NCBI GenBank assembly: GCA_964605155.1
Contig: CAZSAK010000005.1
Location: 59,924 to 123,923 of the forward strand
DNA from: CAZSAK01 sp964605155
GTDB lineage: Bacteria; Pseudomonadota; Gammaproteobacteria; SZUA-140
Direction: 5' to 3'
DNA: 64,000 nt
This document shows positions 35,683 to 45,123 of the stretch, one piece after another. Below the pieces are notes generated by a model, which made no database searches, was not told the DNA's origin, and was given only the letters and a program-made list of their open reading frames with translations. The stretch's first letter is position 1; every line of letters starts with the position of its first letter. A program made the translations under genes and the position numbers.

Positions 35683-36335
35683 TGACTAATTCCACCCAAG
35701 GAAAATTTATAACCGTTGAAGGTATCGAAGGAGTCGGTAAAAGCACGAACATCGAATTTATCCGCAATATACTCGAGGCGGCGGACAAACAGGTTGTGAT
35801 TACGCGCGAACCCGGCGGTACACCGGTAGGCGAGGAAGTACGCAACTTATTGCTTGATAACCGTAATAGCGCCATGTCGAATGATACTGAATTACTATTG
35901 ATGTTTGCAGCGCGTGCAGAACACCTTGCTCATGTGATACGACCAGCGCTGGATGAAGGTAAATACGTCCTGTGTGATCGCTTCACCGATGCGACCTATG
36001 CCTATCAAGGGGGAGGAAGGGATATTCCTTTCGGCCGCATCGCCATACTGGAAGAGTGGGTGCAGGACGGATTGAAACCGGACCTGACCCTGCTGCTGGA
36101 TTTGCCTGTTGCAACCGGGATGCAACGTGCCGGACAACGCAGCCAGGCCGACCGTTTTGAACAGGAACAACAGGCCTTTTTTATGCGTGTACGCAACACT
36201 TATCTGTCGCTTGCTGATCGTGAAACTGAACGCATCCGTATCGTCGACGCCTCTGAATCCCTTGAGGATGTGCAGGCCCGGATTCGGGATGAGCTTGAGT
36301 TATTTTTGAAGAAGGGTTCGCGCACCCATGAATAA
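35682..36335 (+). CDS. tmk: Thymidylate kinase
   Basis: Phosphorylates dTMP to dTDP. The protein has 217 residues. The P-loop is TVEGIEGVGKSTN; REPGGTPVGEEVR binds the substrate, LCDRFTDATYAYQGGGR is the DRx motif, and the LID lies near QRSQADRFEQEQQAFF. The ATG 35682 overlaps the mltG stop by 1 nt; the TTG one codon earlier is unlikely. It overlaps holB by 8 nt, the usual tmk-holB coupling. Confidence 0.95.
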   Translation: MTNSTQGKFITVEGIEGVGKSTNIEFIRNILEAADKQVVITREPGGTPVGEEVRNLLLDNRNSAMSNDTELLLMFAARAEHLAHVIRPALDEGKYVLCDRFTDATYAYQGGGRDIPFGRIAILEEWVQDGLKPDLTLLLDLPVATGMQRAGQRSQADRFEQEQQAFFMRVRNTYLSLADRETERIRIVDASESLEDVQARIRDELELFLKKGSRTHE

Positions 36336-37311
36336 TATTCACCCCTGGCTGAATGCACACTGGAAAAACCTGATCGCCCGCAATACATCAGGTAACCTGC
36401 CTCATGCGCTATTGTTTGCCGGTCCTCCGGGAATCGGGAAAAATGATCTCGCAAACCTGTTTACCTCATCCATATTATGCGCACAAACTGCAGCCGACGG
36501 ACTACCTTGCGGTGAATGCCGGGGATGCCGGCTGGTAGCTGCGGAAACACATCCCGATTTTGTGCGGGTCACGCCGCCGGAAGAAGGCAAGGTTATTGGT
36601 GTGGATCAGATCCGCGAGGTCATCCGCTATTTGTCACTGAAGGCGCAATACAATGGGTATAAGATTGTGATCATTACTCCGGCGGACAGGATGAACATGA
36701 ATGCAGCCAACAGCCTGTTAAAGACTCTCGAGGAACCACCTGTTGACACCTTGTTGATTCTGGTTACAGAAAAACCGGCAAGGTTACCAGCGACTATACG
36801 CAGCCGTTGTCAGAGTATTCTGTTTAACAGGCCGCCTGCGGATCTGGCACTGCCCTGGATAAAAGAGAATACAAATAATCGTAAGGACGCAAGGATCCTG
36901 CTGGAACTGGCCGGCGGATCGCCTCTGCTGACAGTGAGAATCGCCAACGAGGATTATTTAAGTCAGCGTCTTGCCGTGCTTGATGACCTCGAACACGTGG
37001 CGAGCGGGCAGACTGATCCCGTGGCGATTGCCGATAAATGGCTAAAGTTCGGTATAAAAGAATCGTTATATTGGATACACAGCTGGTTGATCGATATGGT
37101 ACGCCTGAAAATGGCGCAACAACCCCCTTTGGTCAGCAATCCGGACATATATGAGCGTTTGAAGAATATGGCCAATAAACAGGATGTTAACCAGCTTTTC
37201 GGGAGACTTGACCGCATCAGCAGGGCCATGCAACTGTTGGAAAGTACGGTTAATCCCCAGTTATTGATGGAGGAAATTGTACTCGGGTGGGTTCCCAAAC
37301 AGGCCAGTTAG
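36328..37311 (+). CDS. holB: DNA polymerase III subunit delta-prime
   Basis: Clamp-loader stator of the replicative polymerase. The protein has 327 residues. The P-loop is degenerate (GPPGIGKNDLA, with Asn where Ser or Thr should be), as expected for a subunit that does not hydrolyse ATP. The zinc module shows C-x8-C-x2-C-x2-C type spacing around GLPCGECRGCRLV. VDQIREVIRYL, NAANSLLKTLEEPP and RSRCQ (the SRC motif) are present. It lies between tmk and pilZ, as in pseudomonads. Confidence 0.93.
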   Translation: MNNIHPWLNAHWKNLIARNTSGNLPHALLFAGPPGIGKNDLANLFTSSILCAQTAADGLPCGECRGCRLVAAETHPDFVRVTPPEEGKVIGVDQIREVIRYLSLKAQYNGYKIVIITPADRMNMNAANSLLKTLEEPPVDTLLILVTEKPARLPATIRSRCQSILFNRPPADLALPWIKENTNNRKDARILLELAGGSPLLTVRIANEDYLSQRLAVLDDLEHVASGQTDPVAIADKWLKFGIKESLYWIHSWLIDMVRLKMAQQPPLVSNPDIYERLKNMANKQDVNQLFGRLDRISRAMQLLESTVNPQLLMEEIVLGWVPKQAS

Positions 37312-37345
37312 CCTGTTTGCTGCCAGTGTATAGATAACAACGATC

Positions 37346-37711
37346 ATGACAGGACAGAAATCATCCGCCGGACAACAAAGACAAGGGATATTATCCCTGG
37401 CTATCAAGGATAAGGGGGCGCTGTACGCATCCTATATGTCTTATATCAAGGGAGGAGGCATCTTTATACCCACGAACAAGGAATACACACTCGGAGAAGA
37501 GGTATTCATGCTGTTGACGCTGATGGAAGAAACGGAAAAGATGCCGGTCGTGGGCAAGGTGGTCTGGATCAGTCCGAAAGGCACGCAGGGCAATGGTGTC
37601 CCCGGCATCGGGGTTCAGTTTATAGATAATGACGGCAAGGCGGTACGCAACAAGATTGAAACCTATCTTGCTGGAGCCCTTAAATCAGATCGTATTACCC
37701 ATACGATGTAG
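37346..37711 (+). CDS. pilZ: Type IV pilus assembly PilZ protein
   Basis: PilZ-fold protein of 121 residues. GILSLAIKDKGALYASYMSY, IKGGGIFIPT, EEVFMLLTL, GKVVWISPKGTQGN and GIGVQF follow the P. aeruginosa PilZ itself. The c-di-GMP motifs (RxxxR and D/NxSxxG) are absent, so this is the non-binding PilZ that acts with FimX and PilB in type IV pilus assembly. Whether it serves the MSHA-type pilus nearby or a separate type IV pilus is unknown. tatD follows. Confidence 0.92.
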   Translation: MTGQKSSAGQQRQGILSLAIKDKGALYASYMSYIKGGGIFIPTNKEYTLGEEVFMLLTLMEETEKMPVVGKVVWISPKGTQGNGVPGIGVQFIDNDGKAVRNKIETYLAGALKSDRITHTM

Positions 37712-37814
37712 CAGATCCGCTGTAAACTAAAACAATAATCGTTGCTGATTCATCCGTGACAGGAGTCTTGTCTGCTCTATAATAGAACATCCCGGTTAAC
37801 ATTTACTTTTTCTC

Positions 37815-38591
37815 TTGAATTTAGTTGATTCCCACTGTCATCTGAACCTGCTGGAAGATGTAGGCGAAACACGCGAGGTAATAGACCGCGCACGTCTTGC
37901 GGGCGTGAGCGCTATGTTGAATGTCTCTGTTGATCTCGTATCCTTGCCGGCCGTGATTGCGCCGACTCGGCAGTTCGACAATGTCTATGCCTCGGCGGGT
38001 GTGCATCCCAACAGCAGGGAAGAGCAGGAACCCACGATTGATGAACTGGTAGACATCGCTGATGATCCCAAGATCATTGCGATCGGTGAGACCGGCCTGG
38101 ATTATTACCGTAGTGAAGGCGACCTGGAATGGCAGCGTAACAGGTTTCGTCGTCACATTGCGGCAGCCATACAGGCCGGAAAGCCCCTGATCATCCATGC
38201 ACGTGATGCCTGGGATGATACCTTCAGGATATTGCGGGAGGAGGATGCAAGGCGCGCCGGCGGTGTGATGCATTGTTTTACGGGCAACTGGGAACAGGCG
38301 CAGATTGCCATGGAACTGGGTTTCTATATATCGTTTTCGGGCATTGTAACTTTCAAAAATGCCCAGCCAATCCAGGATGTCGCCCGGCGTTTACCCGCGG
38401 ACCGGATGCTGATCGAAACGGATTCACCCTATCTTGCCCCGGTCCCCTATCGGGGCAAGCCGAACCAGCCGGCCTATGTGTTCCACGTGGCCGAATATAT
38501 CGCATCTTTACGAAGTTGCAGTATTGACCAGATTGCGGACATGACTACTCATAATTTTTATAGACTATTCAATACAGTATCTAACGATTAA
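37815..38591 (+). CDS. tatD: TatD family metal-dependent DNase
   Basis: TIM-barrel hydrolase of 258 residues. Metal-binding marks are VDSHCHLN, the GVHPN block, GETGLDYYR, IIHARDAWDDT, MHCFTGNWEQA and IETDSPYLAPVPYRGKPNQP (key ETDSPYLAP). This branch (YcfH type, next to holB) is a 3'-5' exonuclease linked to DNA repair. The start is TTG 37815, just before the first metal motif. No ATG fits. Confidence 0.93.
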   Translation: MNLVDSHCHLNLLEDVGETREVIDRARLAGVSAMLNVSVDLVSLPAVIAPTRQFDNVYASAGVHPNSREEQEPTIDELVDIADDPKIIAIGETGLDYYRSEGDLEWQRNRFRRHIAAAIQAGKPLIIHARDAWDDTFRILREEDARRAGGVMHCFTGNWEQAQIAMELGFYISFSGIVTFKNAQPIQDVARRLPADRMLIETDSPYLAPVPYRGKPNQPAYVFHVAEYIASLRSCSIDQIADMTTHNFYRLFNTVSND

Positions 38592-38756
38592 AGGTGTATG
38601 GGATGTGTCAGAATATTGACGTAAATCATTGTTTCATTTGTTTAAACAGGTAAATGCGAGTAATATAATAACCATGCAGAATTGTATTTCTGCAAGGAGG
38701 AAACAACGATCTCTTTCGGGTTCCAAACCAATTAGTCTTACCTAAAGGTTCGCCCA

Positions 38757-39617
38757 ATGGGTCTTGCAAGAATTCAATTTTCCTGGGGTGCTCTCCTCTT
38801 CGGCATTACATTTTTCTTGGTGCCATACTCAAGTCTGTATGCCGAATTTGTCCTTGACTGGAATGCAGATACCGCTTCGCCTACATTCAGTGGCACGAGT
38901 ATTGTGCAGGGAGGCACCACTATTACCGGTCAAACACCCTTTGTTTATGAAAGGGTCCCTGATCCTGTCAGTGGTGCACTCTTCTATCATTTGATCGTTG
39001 GTGACCCGGCGCAGCAGTTTGCGCAGGAGGTCTATATTCAAACGGGCGGAGGATTATCCTTTGAAGGGTTTGGTAACATCGGGACAAGTTCGGCAAGTGG
39101 TGGTTCGGGATTGCCGACAGGTAATGCATCTGATCCTCTGGGCGTTGTCAACGACACGTCATTTACGGGTAACGGAACGGCTCACCCTCGAAGAGTCCAG
39201 ATGCGTGAAATACTCAATGATGCGGATTTCTCCATGGATTTTACAAAGAATGTATATATCGAAAAGCCCACGATCAGCCTCAATATCAATGGTACCGATT
39301 TTCAGAATATTTTCGTCATCGATGCCAGCGGTATTGGCTATGATGATGATACAACGGCGTCCGTGATAACAAATACTATGCAAATTGATGACCCGAATAT
39401 CCCGGAGGGTTCGGGCACTTTCGATATGGCAACAGACTCACAGGATTCAATTATCACTGCTGGTAAGTATACTTATACCTCCGGCACTGGTAATTTAGGT
39501 GCAAACGGGACATATACATATGCTGAAGACTCATTCAATGTGGACAACATTGAATGGGAGAACTACTTCGATCCCAGTCAGACAAATCCTTGGGGATATA
39601 CCGATAACCGTCCTTAG
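38757..39617 (+). CDS. Exported protein of unknown function
   Basis: I do not recognise this protein. The 286 residues begin with a good signal peptide (hydrophobic SWGALLFGITFFLVPYSSLY, cut after YA near residue 29). The rest is rich in G, S, T, D and N with regular beta-type stretches (FVLDWNADTASPTF, NVYIEKPTISLNINGTDFQN, GKYTYTSGTGNLGANGTYTY). There are no cysteines and no PEP-CTERM, LPXTG or autotransporter end. TAAAGG lies 8 nt before the ATG. It stands alone between tatD and a long gene-free stretch before the pilus locus. A secreted beta-sandwich or surface protein is a guess. Confidence 0.8.
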   Translation: MGLARIQFSWGALLFGITFFLVPYSSLYAEFVLDWNADTASPTFSGTSIVQGGTTITGQTPFVYERVPDPVSGALFYHLIVGDPAQQFAQEVYIQTGGGLSFEGFGNIGTSSASGGSGLPTGNASDPLGVVNDTSFTGNGTAHPRRVQMREILNDADFSMDFTKNVYIEKPTISLNINGTDFQNIFVIDASGIGYDDDTTASVITNTMQIDDPNIPEGSGTFDMATDSQDSIITAGKYTYTSGTGNLGANGTYTYAEDSFNVDNIEWENYFDPSQTNPWGYTDNRP

Positions 39618-40479
39618 TTCGGTCTCCATTACACATCCCGCTTGCCCCGCGCAGTCCCACATCCTCATCTTTGATAGCTGTTTTTAAAGTAAGCTAATAA
39701 GTTATTTAGTTAGTTATAAGTTCTTATTAATATTTAATCATCAATTAAGTTTCTCTGAGATTCGCACCGGTCAGTATGACTGATGGCGCAGTACCGTATC
39801 GATCCACGTGTCCTTATACCTCAAGTGTGTTAGAGGCTAGGTACATCTATTTGCTAATCAAGAAGCTGGAAATGTTATTGTATGTTGATCTTTATCGGGC
39901 AATGAAGTTTTTGAGCCACTTACGTCGATTGGCGGGTAAAGTAAGACACGTTGATAGGCATACTATCATGGTAGATCTGTGACTGTTAACATGCTTATAC
40001 CTCAGAGAGTACCATACAGTCCATGCAATTCGTCAGACCCTGACTCGGGTAGGTAATTCACGTTTTGAATCATATCAGCAGGGGCAATACCGATAACAAT
40101 GGATTGTCAGATCAAGGTTATGAGTAAATACGAAGTCAGATGGTTTAATTCCAGATAAACAATAAGCTTTAATTAAATGTTCAAGTAATTTGTTATATTT
40201 GCTCACATCTATATTTTTCTGAACAAACTCATGATTACTTTATCGCATCCACAAGGCTGCATAACCTGTCGTTAGGTAATGGCCTTTAAGGAGAGAGGTA
40301 CCATCTTTCACCCGCTTTATCAGCATTTCTTCTGCTTCCTACCATGTATCATGCATCCTAAAAATGCCTTGCATTCGCATATCAAACACAGTATATAGTG
40401 TTATATTATTAGAATAACCACAACTTATAGTGGCAAAGGATGGAATGTTATATGCCTGCATGCAACGATATGAAAAAGG
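39618..40479. other. 862-bp gene-free stretch before the MSHA locus
   Basis: No gene is supported. The stretch is AT-rich from about 39690 to 39760 and from 40140 to 40240. The largest open frame (39776-39982, plus) has no Shine-Dalgarno site and no family look. No terminator with a T-run, inverted repeat of insertion-sequence type or tRNA was seen. It should contain the promoter of the mshI operon. It could also hold decayed sequence, which only a translated search would show. Confidence 0.6.
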
Positions 40480-41529
40480 ATGAATAATGCGGTTATGAAC
40501 ATAGCGGGATCTGAAGGCCAGTGGGGAGCGCGCCAACTCAGATTCAGCCCACTCTCATTTTTACCCTTCCTGAAATCTACCCAGTTCAAATCCCGCGGCT
40601 CGGTCGGTATTGTGATTACAGCTGAGAGTGTCAGCATTGCCCGTATACAAACTCGTGGCCGCAGACCGTTTGTCGATTATCTTGAATACAAACCAACCGG
40701 TGGTGTAGTCGATCGAGTCGCTGTGTTGTATGACCTGATTGCATCACACAGGCTTTCCAAGGTGCGTTGTATCAGCATGCTGGAGCCGAATACCTATACC
40801 CTGCACCTGGTGGAATCACCAAATGTTGATGTCAGTGAACGCCGTGCTGCGCTGCGCTGGCGCATCAAGGAACTGATCGATTTCGATGTAGAGAACGCGG
40901 CGATTGATGCATTTGACGTTCCGGGAAAAAACCTACGCGGCAAGGGTGGCGGGATGATTTATGTAGTAGCGGCCAAGAAGGACGACATTCTGAGACAGTA
41001 TGACCTTTTCCGGGAATATGATCTCAGACTGGAAGTGCTGGATATTCCTGAACTAGCACTGCGTAATGTTACATCATTGTTGCAGGAGGACCAGGATGGC
41101 GTCGCATTACTCTATCTGACCCGCCACCGGGCATACATAGTCCTGACGAGAGATTCGACGCTCTATATCGTACGTACAGTCAATGTTGGAACACTTCATC
41201 TGGAACGGGCATCGAGTGAGGAAAGTGAAACAGAAGAGCTCTTTAACCCCGAATTCAAGGCGCTGTTTGAAAGTATTGTTGTGGAGGTCCAGCGGTCCCT
41301 GGATTATTACGACCGGCACTCATCGAATCCCGGCATCCAGATAATGATGGTATCTGCCATTGATTATCTGATTCCAGACCTGGTCATTTCTCAACTGTCG
41401 GCAGATCTTGCTCTGGAAGTTAAACAGCTGGATCTGAACCCTGTGCTGGATTCCGAACACGGAATTCCAGACCAGATGCAGGCGCGTTGCCTGTTTGCAA
41501 TTGGTCTCGCTTTAAGAAATGAAATCTGA
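40480..41529 (+). CDS. mshI: MSHA biogenesis protein MshI (PilM-like)
   Basis: First gene of the pilus locus, 349 residues. GSVGIVITAESVSIARIQ opens an actin-like fold of the PilM type. LRWRIKELIDFDVENAAIDAFDVPG and VAAKKDDILRQYDLFREYDL are MshI-like blocks; the C-terminus retains the ATPase-like lobe (QMQARCLFAIGLALRNEI). It would form the cytoplasmic ring of the alignment complex, binding the PilN-like protein. ATG 40480 has the only near purine run (AAAAAGG) immediately before it; ATG 40495 is an alternative. The PilN-like gene begins right at its stop. Confidence 0.88.
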   Translation: MNNAVMNIAGSEGQWGARQLRFSPLSFLPFLKSTQFKSRGSVGIVITAESVSIARIQTRGRRPFVDYLEYKPTGGVVDRVAVLYDLIASHRLSKVRCISMLEPNTYTLHLVESPNVDVSERRAALRWRIKELIDFDVENAAIDAFDVPGKNLRGKGGGMIYVVAAKKDDILRQYDLFREYDLRLEVLDIPELALRNVTSLLQEDQDGVALLYLTRHRAYIVLTRDSTLYIVRTVNVGTLHLERASSEESETEELFNPEFKALFESIVVEVQRSLDYYDRHSSNPGIQIMMVSAIDYLIPDLVISQLSADLALEVKQLDLNPVLDSEHGIPDQMQARCLFAIGLALRNEI

Positions 41530-42261
41530 ATGATGAAACAACAGGTCAATCTGTTACCACTCGTTATTCAGAAACAAAGGATACTGTCCTCACGGCTGCT
41601 GCTGGGTTCATGGTTAATGCTGATTGTGTTGTTGGTACTGATTTCGGGCAATGAATTTTACAAGGTGATGGAGTTAAGGCAGTCACTGGCAGATCTGGAT
41701 TTCAATAAAATCCAGGTCCAGGACAGACTGGACAAACTCGCTACAAACATGCCGGGCAAGGACGAAGCTGAGTTTCTGACCAGTGAGATCGACCGGCTTG
41801 AAGCTGAAGCAAAGACCAAGCGACGTGTAATATCGGAGCTTTCCGGGCGCGCCATAGGTAACACTGTCGGCTTTTCCGGTTATCTGGAAGGCTTTGCGAA
41901 GCAGATCAGTGATGGTATCTGGCTAAGAAGGATTTCTATTGCTGACGGTGGCTCAGACCTCAATATTGACGGCACCACCTTGTCCCCGGCCCTGGTTCCC
42001 CGGTTTCTAAATGACCTTTCAAACGAAAAGGTTTTTACGGGTTCCGTATTCAAGTCATTCATCATGAATCGCCCTGAAGATGGTGAAGAGCTTTCACAAA
42101 AGATCGATTTTACGATACAGACGTCCTTGTCTGAGGGTAGCAGTAGCGCAGCTTCATTTACAGACCGGAAAAAAACATCCATCGACAGGCAACAGGCAAT
42201 CTTCAAAAACCTGAATGCAGGGACGACGTCGCAGGGCAGGGGTAACACAGGGGATAGATAA
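41530..42261 (+). CDS. PilN-like pilus assembly protein (second MshI-type gene)
   Basis: Bitopic inner-membrane protein of 243 residues. A short cytoplasmic MKQQVNLLPLVIQKQ is the PilN type NLLP motif. One membrane helix (LLGSWLMLIVLLVLISG) follows, then a coiled coil (about 50-105) and a small ferredoxin-like domain (about 110-195). The last 40 residues are polar. It would join MshI to the MshJ/K periplasmic parts. The start directly follows the mshI stop; the second ATG of the pair (41533) is equally possible. Confidence 0.85.
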   Translation: MMKQQVNLLPLVIQKQRILSSRLLLGSWLMLIVLLVLISGNEFYKVMELRQSLADLDFNKIQVQDRLDKLATNMPGKDEAEFLTSEIDRLEAEAKTKRRVISELSGRAIGNTVGFSGYLEGFAKQISDGIWLRRISIADGGSDLNIDGTTLSPALVPRFLNDLSNEKVFTGSVFKSFIMNRPEDGEELSQKIDFTIQTSLSEGSSSAASFTDRKKTSIDRQQAIFKNLNAGTTSQGRGNTGDR

Positions 42262-42265
42262 CGTC

Positions 42266-42925
42266 ATGGCCATCAATGTAAAAAGTCTGCTCCAGAAATA
42301 TAACACCCTCAAGGCCAGCGAGCGAATACTCATCCTCGTCGCTATCCTGGCTGCTACGTATATGCTTTGGGATATGACATATCAGGCCTATATCGATAGT
42401 GAGACGGCGCGTATTGAGACAGAGAAGGAAAGATTAAACGTTGAAATAGCTGGCATTGAACAACAGATACGTGATATTGCGGGGAAAAAGCAGACGGACC
42501 CAAATGCACAAAGACGCGTGACCTTGTTTAATCTGACCAAGGAAGTCACGAGCCTCGATGAACAGCTTAAACGTATGACTGTCAGCCTGATCGATCCGAA
42601 GCAGATGACCGAGCTTGTGGAAAACCTTCTCACCAATAACTCGGGTCTTCGGCTCATAAGCCTGAAGAGTCTCGGCGCAAAACCGCTCACACTCAATCCC
42701 GACAACGGTAATCAAAGTGATGAAGGCGGTGTCTATATGCACGGGATGGTCATCGAATTCGAGGGGGGATATTTCAATACCCTTGACTATATCAGAACCC
42801 TGGAAAGACTCCCATGGCAACTATACTGGGGGGGTATTGACTATCGGGTTGTTGATTATCCTGTTGCACGCGTTTCACTGCTTGTCTATACGCTGAGCCT
42901 CAGTGAAGGGTGGATTGGCACCTGA
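42266..42925 (+). CDS. mshJ: MSHA biogenesis protein MshJ (PilO-like)
   Basis: Bitopic inner-membrane protein of 219 residues. INVKSLLQKYNTLKASERIL precedes one membrane helix (LILVAILAATYMLWDM), then a long coiled coil (about 45-115). The C-terminal ferredoxin-like domain ends in PWQLYWGGIDYRVVDYPVARV, typical of MshJ. I use ATG 42266; the open frame reaches 42215 inside the preceding gene, but those residues look like frame overlap. mshK begins right after its stop. Confidence 0.87.
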   Translation: MAINVKSLLQKYNTLKASERILILVAILAATYMLWDMTYQAYIDSETARIETEKERLNVEIAGIEQQIRDIAGKKQTDPNAQRRVTLFNLTKEVTSLDEQLKRMTVSLIDPKQMTELVENLLTNNSGLRLISLKSLGAKPLTLNPDNGNQSDEGGVYMHGMVIEFEGGYFNTLDYIRTLERLPWQLYWGGIDYRVVDYPVARVSLLVYTLSLSEGWIGT

Positions 42926-43330
42926 ATGTGTATGGAACCAGGAAGACAATTCGGCTTGTTGATCAGTACGGCACTGATTTCGCTATTAACGGCGTCTCAT
43001 TCGGTTCCCGCGGCGGAGCTCAGGGATCCAACACGACCGGCTGACTATCGGGAGATGACAACATCAGCAGCTGACAATTTGCAGAAAAAAGGGATGCAGG
43101 CGGAAAAGATTACCGGTTGGAGACTCGATTCAACATTGACTTCTGGAGACAGAAATCTGGCCATCATCAATGGATCTCTTGTATCAAAAGGTGACAAGAT
43201 CGGCAATATGGTTGTGGTTGACATAAAACCCTCCAAGGCCCTGTTACGTGTAGATAATAAGGATATTGAAGTGATGCTGGTGCATGACAACATTAAAACC
43301 GAGACTGGCGGAAATACCCGGAAACGATGA
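42926..43330 (+). CDS. mshK: MSHA biogenesis protein MshK (PilP-like)
   Basis: Periplasmic protein of 134 residues. A signal peptide covers about 1-30 (LISTALISLLTASHSVPAA) and the mature part opens with ELRDPTRPADY, the DPTRP mark of MshK and PilP-like proteins. A small beta-domain follows (RNLAIINGSLVSKGDKIGNMVVVDIKPSKALL, key GSLVSKGDKIG), as in GspC/PilP homology regions. It should link the inner-membrane parts to the secretin MshL, which it overlaps by 4 nt. Confidence 0.87.
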   Translation: MCMEPGRQFGLLISTALISLLTASHSVPAAELRDPTRPADYREMTTSAADNLQKKGMQAEKITGWRLDSTLTSGDRNLAIINGSLVSKGDKIGNMVVVDIKPSKALLRVDNKDIEVMLVHDNIKTETGGNTRKR

Positions 43331-45117
43331 CGATGATACTTGGAGTGAAATCTGGATCCAGAATACTGGCGCCAGTATTGACTTTACTTCTGGGATTGAT
43401 ACTGACTGGATGTGAGGTTGCCCCTTCCAGGAGTGGAACCACAATCGATAATATCGGTGCGGCATTATCCGGGGAGAGTACGACCGGTGTAAAACCAGAG
43501 GCTCCTCCCTCAGAAGTCAGCGACGCCTTGATTCCACCCATCAATATACAGGTTCCCGAAGCTGCTGTAGAAAGCGGTATAAACGAACCTCGTTTTGATG
43601 TGGCTGCAAATAACGTCGCGGCCCAGGACTTTTTCATGAGCCTTGTAGAAGGCACGTCGACTAATCTTGTTGTTGATCCCGAGATTAAAGGGCGGATTAC
43701 ACTGAATCTGAAAAATGTCACGATTCAGGAAACCCTGGATATGATAAGGGATATCTATGGATATGAATACCAGAAGGCCAGTATGGGTTATATGGTGTTT
43801 GCCAGAAGGATCCAGTCACGTATCTTCACCGTGAATTATCTGGACATCAAGCGCAAAGGTGTCTCGGAGATGCGGATTACCACCGGGCAATTGATGCAAA
43901 AAGTTGACAACAGTTCGGATCGGCACAGGGATAGTTTTGGTAATCGTAATGATTCCAGCAGCAGGACTACGGGTAGTGTGCTCAATACCACCTCTGAAGT
44001 GGACTTCTGGTCTGATCTGAGTACTGCATTAAAGACCATCGTAGGCGACGGCGACGGGAGATCAGTGATGGTAAATCCACCTTCCGGTCTGGTGATTGTC
44101 AAGGCAATGCCCGGTGAATTGAGGAGCGTGGAGGAATTTATTCGCCAACTACATAATGTCACCGAACGTCAGGTCATTCTCGAAGCGAAGATACTCGAAG
44201 TTCAGCTGGATGACGGATTCCAGTCTGGTATCAACTGGGCAGCATTGGGATCGCCTAACGATAAAAATTCGCTGGTTGCCGGACAGGTCGGCGGAGGTAC
44301 CCTGATTAACAATGGTGCGTCAGAAATTTCGTCTAATGCCGGACGTCTTGATCCACGAAACCAGGCAGAAATCGATGGTACGATTGCTTCAGCCTTCGGA
44401 GGCATGTTTACCCTTGCCTTGAATTTTAATGATTTTAATGCCTTTATCGAACTCCTCGAAACCCAGGGTAATGTGCAGGTACTCTCGAGTCCCAGAGTCG
44501 CCACGGTGAATAACCAGAAGGCCATCATCAAGGTTGGGTCGGATGAATATTTCGTGACCGAGGTAGAAACCAATGTAACCACATCATCAGCAGGTGGTGA
44601 AACGGTCAATCCAACTGTCAAGCTGACACCGTTCTTCTCGGGGATAGCGCTCGATGTTACACCACAAATAACCGAAGGTGGTGTTGTTACCTTGCATATT
44701 CATCCCTCGGTCAGTCAGGTGGAGAATCAGACCAAGACATTTACGATCAGCGGTGATCCATTTTCGATACCACTTGCGTTAAGCAGCACACGCGAATCCG
44801 ATTCTATTGTCAGCGCCCAGAACGGCCAGGTTGTGGTCATTGGCGGCCTGATGAAGAATCAAACGACCGAGTCAGTCGCATCAGTACCATTGCTCGGCGA
44901 TTTACCTTTCATTGGATCACTCTTCCGTCATACCAAACAGGTATCACAGAAAAGCGAACTGGTTATTCTGCTGCGACCGGTCGTGATTGAAAACGGACAG
45001 CAATGGGCCCAGTCAAGAGATGAAGCCAGGGACAGATTCAGAGACCTTAACCGGGGGTTCCATTATGGCGGCAGACCGGATGTATTTGGCACGATGGGTG
45101 AAGGCGGTTCGGACTGA
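43327..45117 (+). CDS. mshL: MSHA secretin MshL
   Basis: Outer-membrane secretin ring through which the pilus passes, 596 residues. The signal peptide ends in a lipobox (ILTGC, C29), so it is a lipoprotein. The N0/STN-type domain includes FFMSLVEGTSTNLVVDPEIKG, and the secretin domain (about 260-565) has VEEFIRQLHNVTERQVILEAKILEV, VQVLSSPRVATVNNQKAIIKVG (key SSPRVATVNNQKA), VDVTPQITEGG-like ALDVTPQITEGGVVTLHIHPSV and VVIGGLMKNQTTESVASVPLLGDLPFIG (key GGLMKNQTTE). All secretin landmarks are present. Confidence 0.93.
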   Translation: MTMILGVKSGSRILAPVLTLLLGLILTGCEVAPSRSGTTIDNIGAALSGESTTGVKPEAPPSEVSDALIPPINIQVPEAAVESGINEPRFDVAANNVAAQDFFMSLVEGTSTNLVVDPEIKGRITLNLKNVTIQETLDMIRDIYGYEYQKASMGYMVFARRIQSRIFTVNYLDIKRKGVSEMRITTGQLMQKVDNSSDRHRDSFGNRNDSSSRTTGSVLNTTSEVDFWSDLSTALKTIVGDGDGRSVMVNPPSGLVIVKAMPGELRSVEEFIRQLHNVTERQVILEAKILEVQLDDGFQSGINWAALGSPNDKNSLVAGQVGGGTLINNGASEISSNAGRLDPRNQAEIDGTIASAFGGMFTLALNFNDFNAFIELLETQGNVQVLSSPRVATVNNQKAIIKVGSDEYFVTEVETNVTTSSAGGETVNPTVKLTPFFSGIALDVTPQITEGGVVTLHIHPSVSQVENQTKTFTISGDPFSIPLALSSTRESDSIVSAQNGQVVVIGGLMKNQTTESVASVPLLGDLPFIGSLFRHTKQVSQKSELVILLRPVVIENGQQWAQSRDEARDRFRDLNRGFHYGGRPDVFGTMGEGGSD

Positions 45118-45123
45118 TACGCC

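Noticed and set aside
39776..39982. 68-codon ORF in the gene-free stretch before the pilus locus
   Set aside because: No Shine-Dalgarno site, composition not protein-like, no recognisable family; kept only as part of the gap description.
42242..42248. GTAACAC inside the end of the PilN-like gene
   Set aside because: A single half-site in a coding region without a partner at 20-21 bp; taken as chance.
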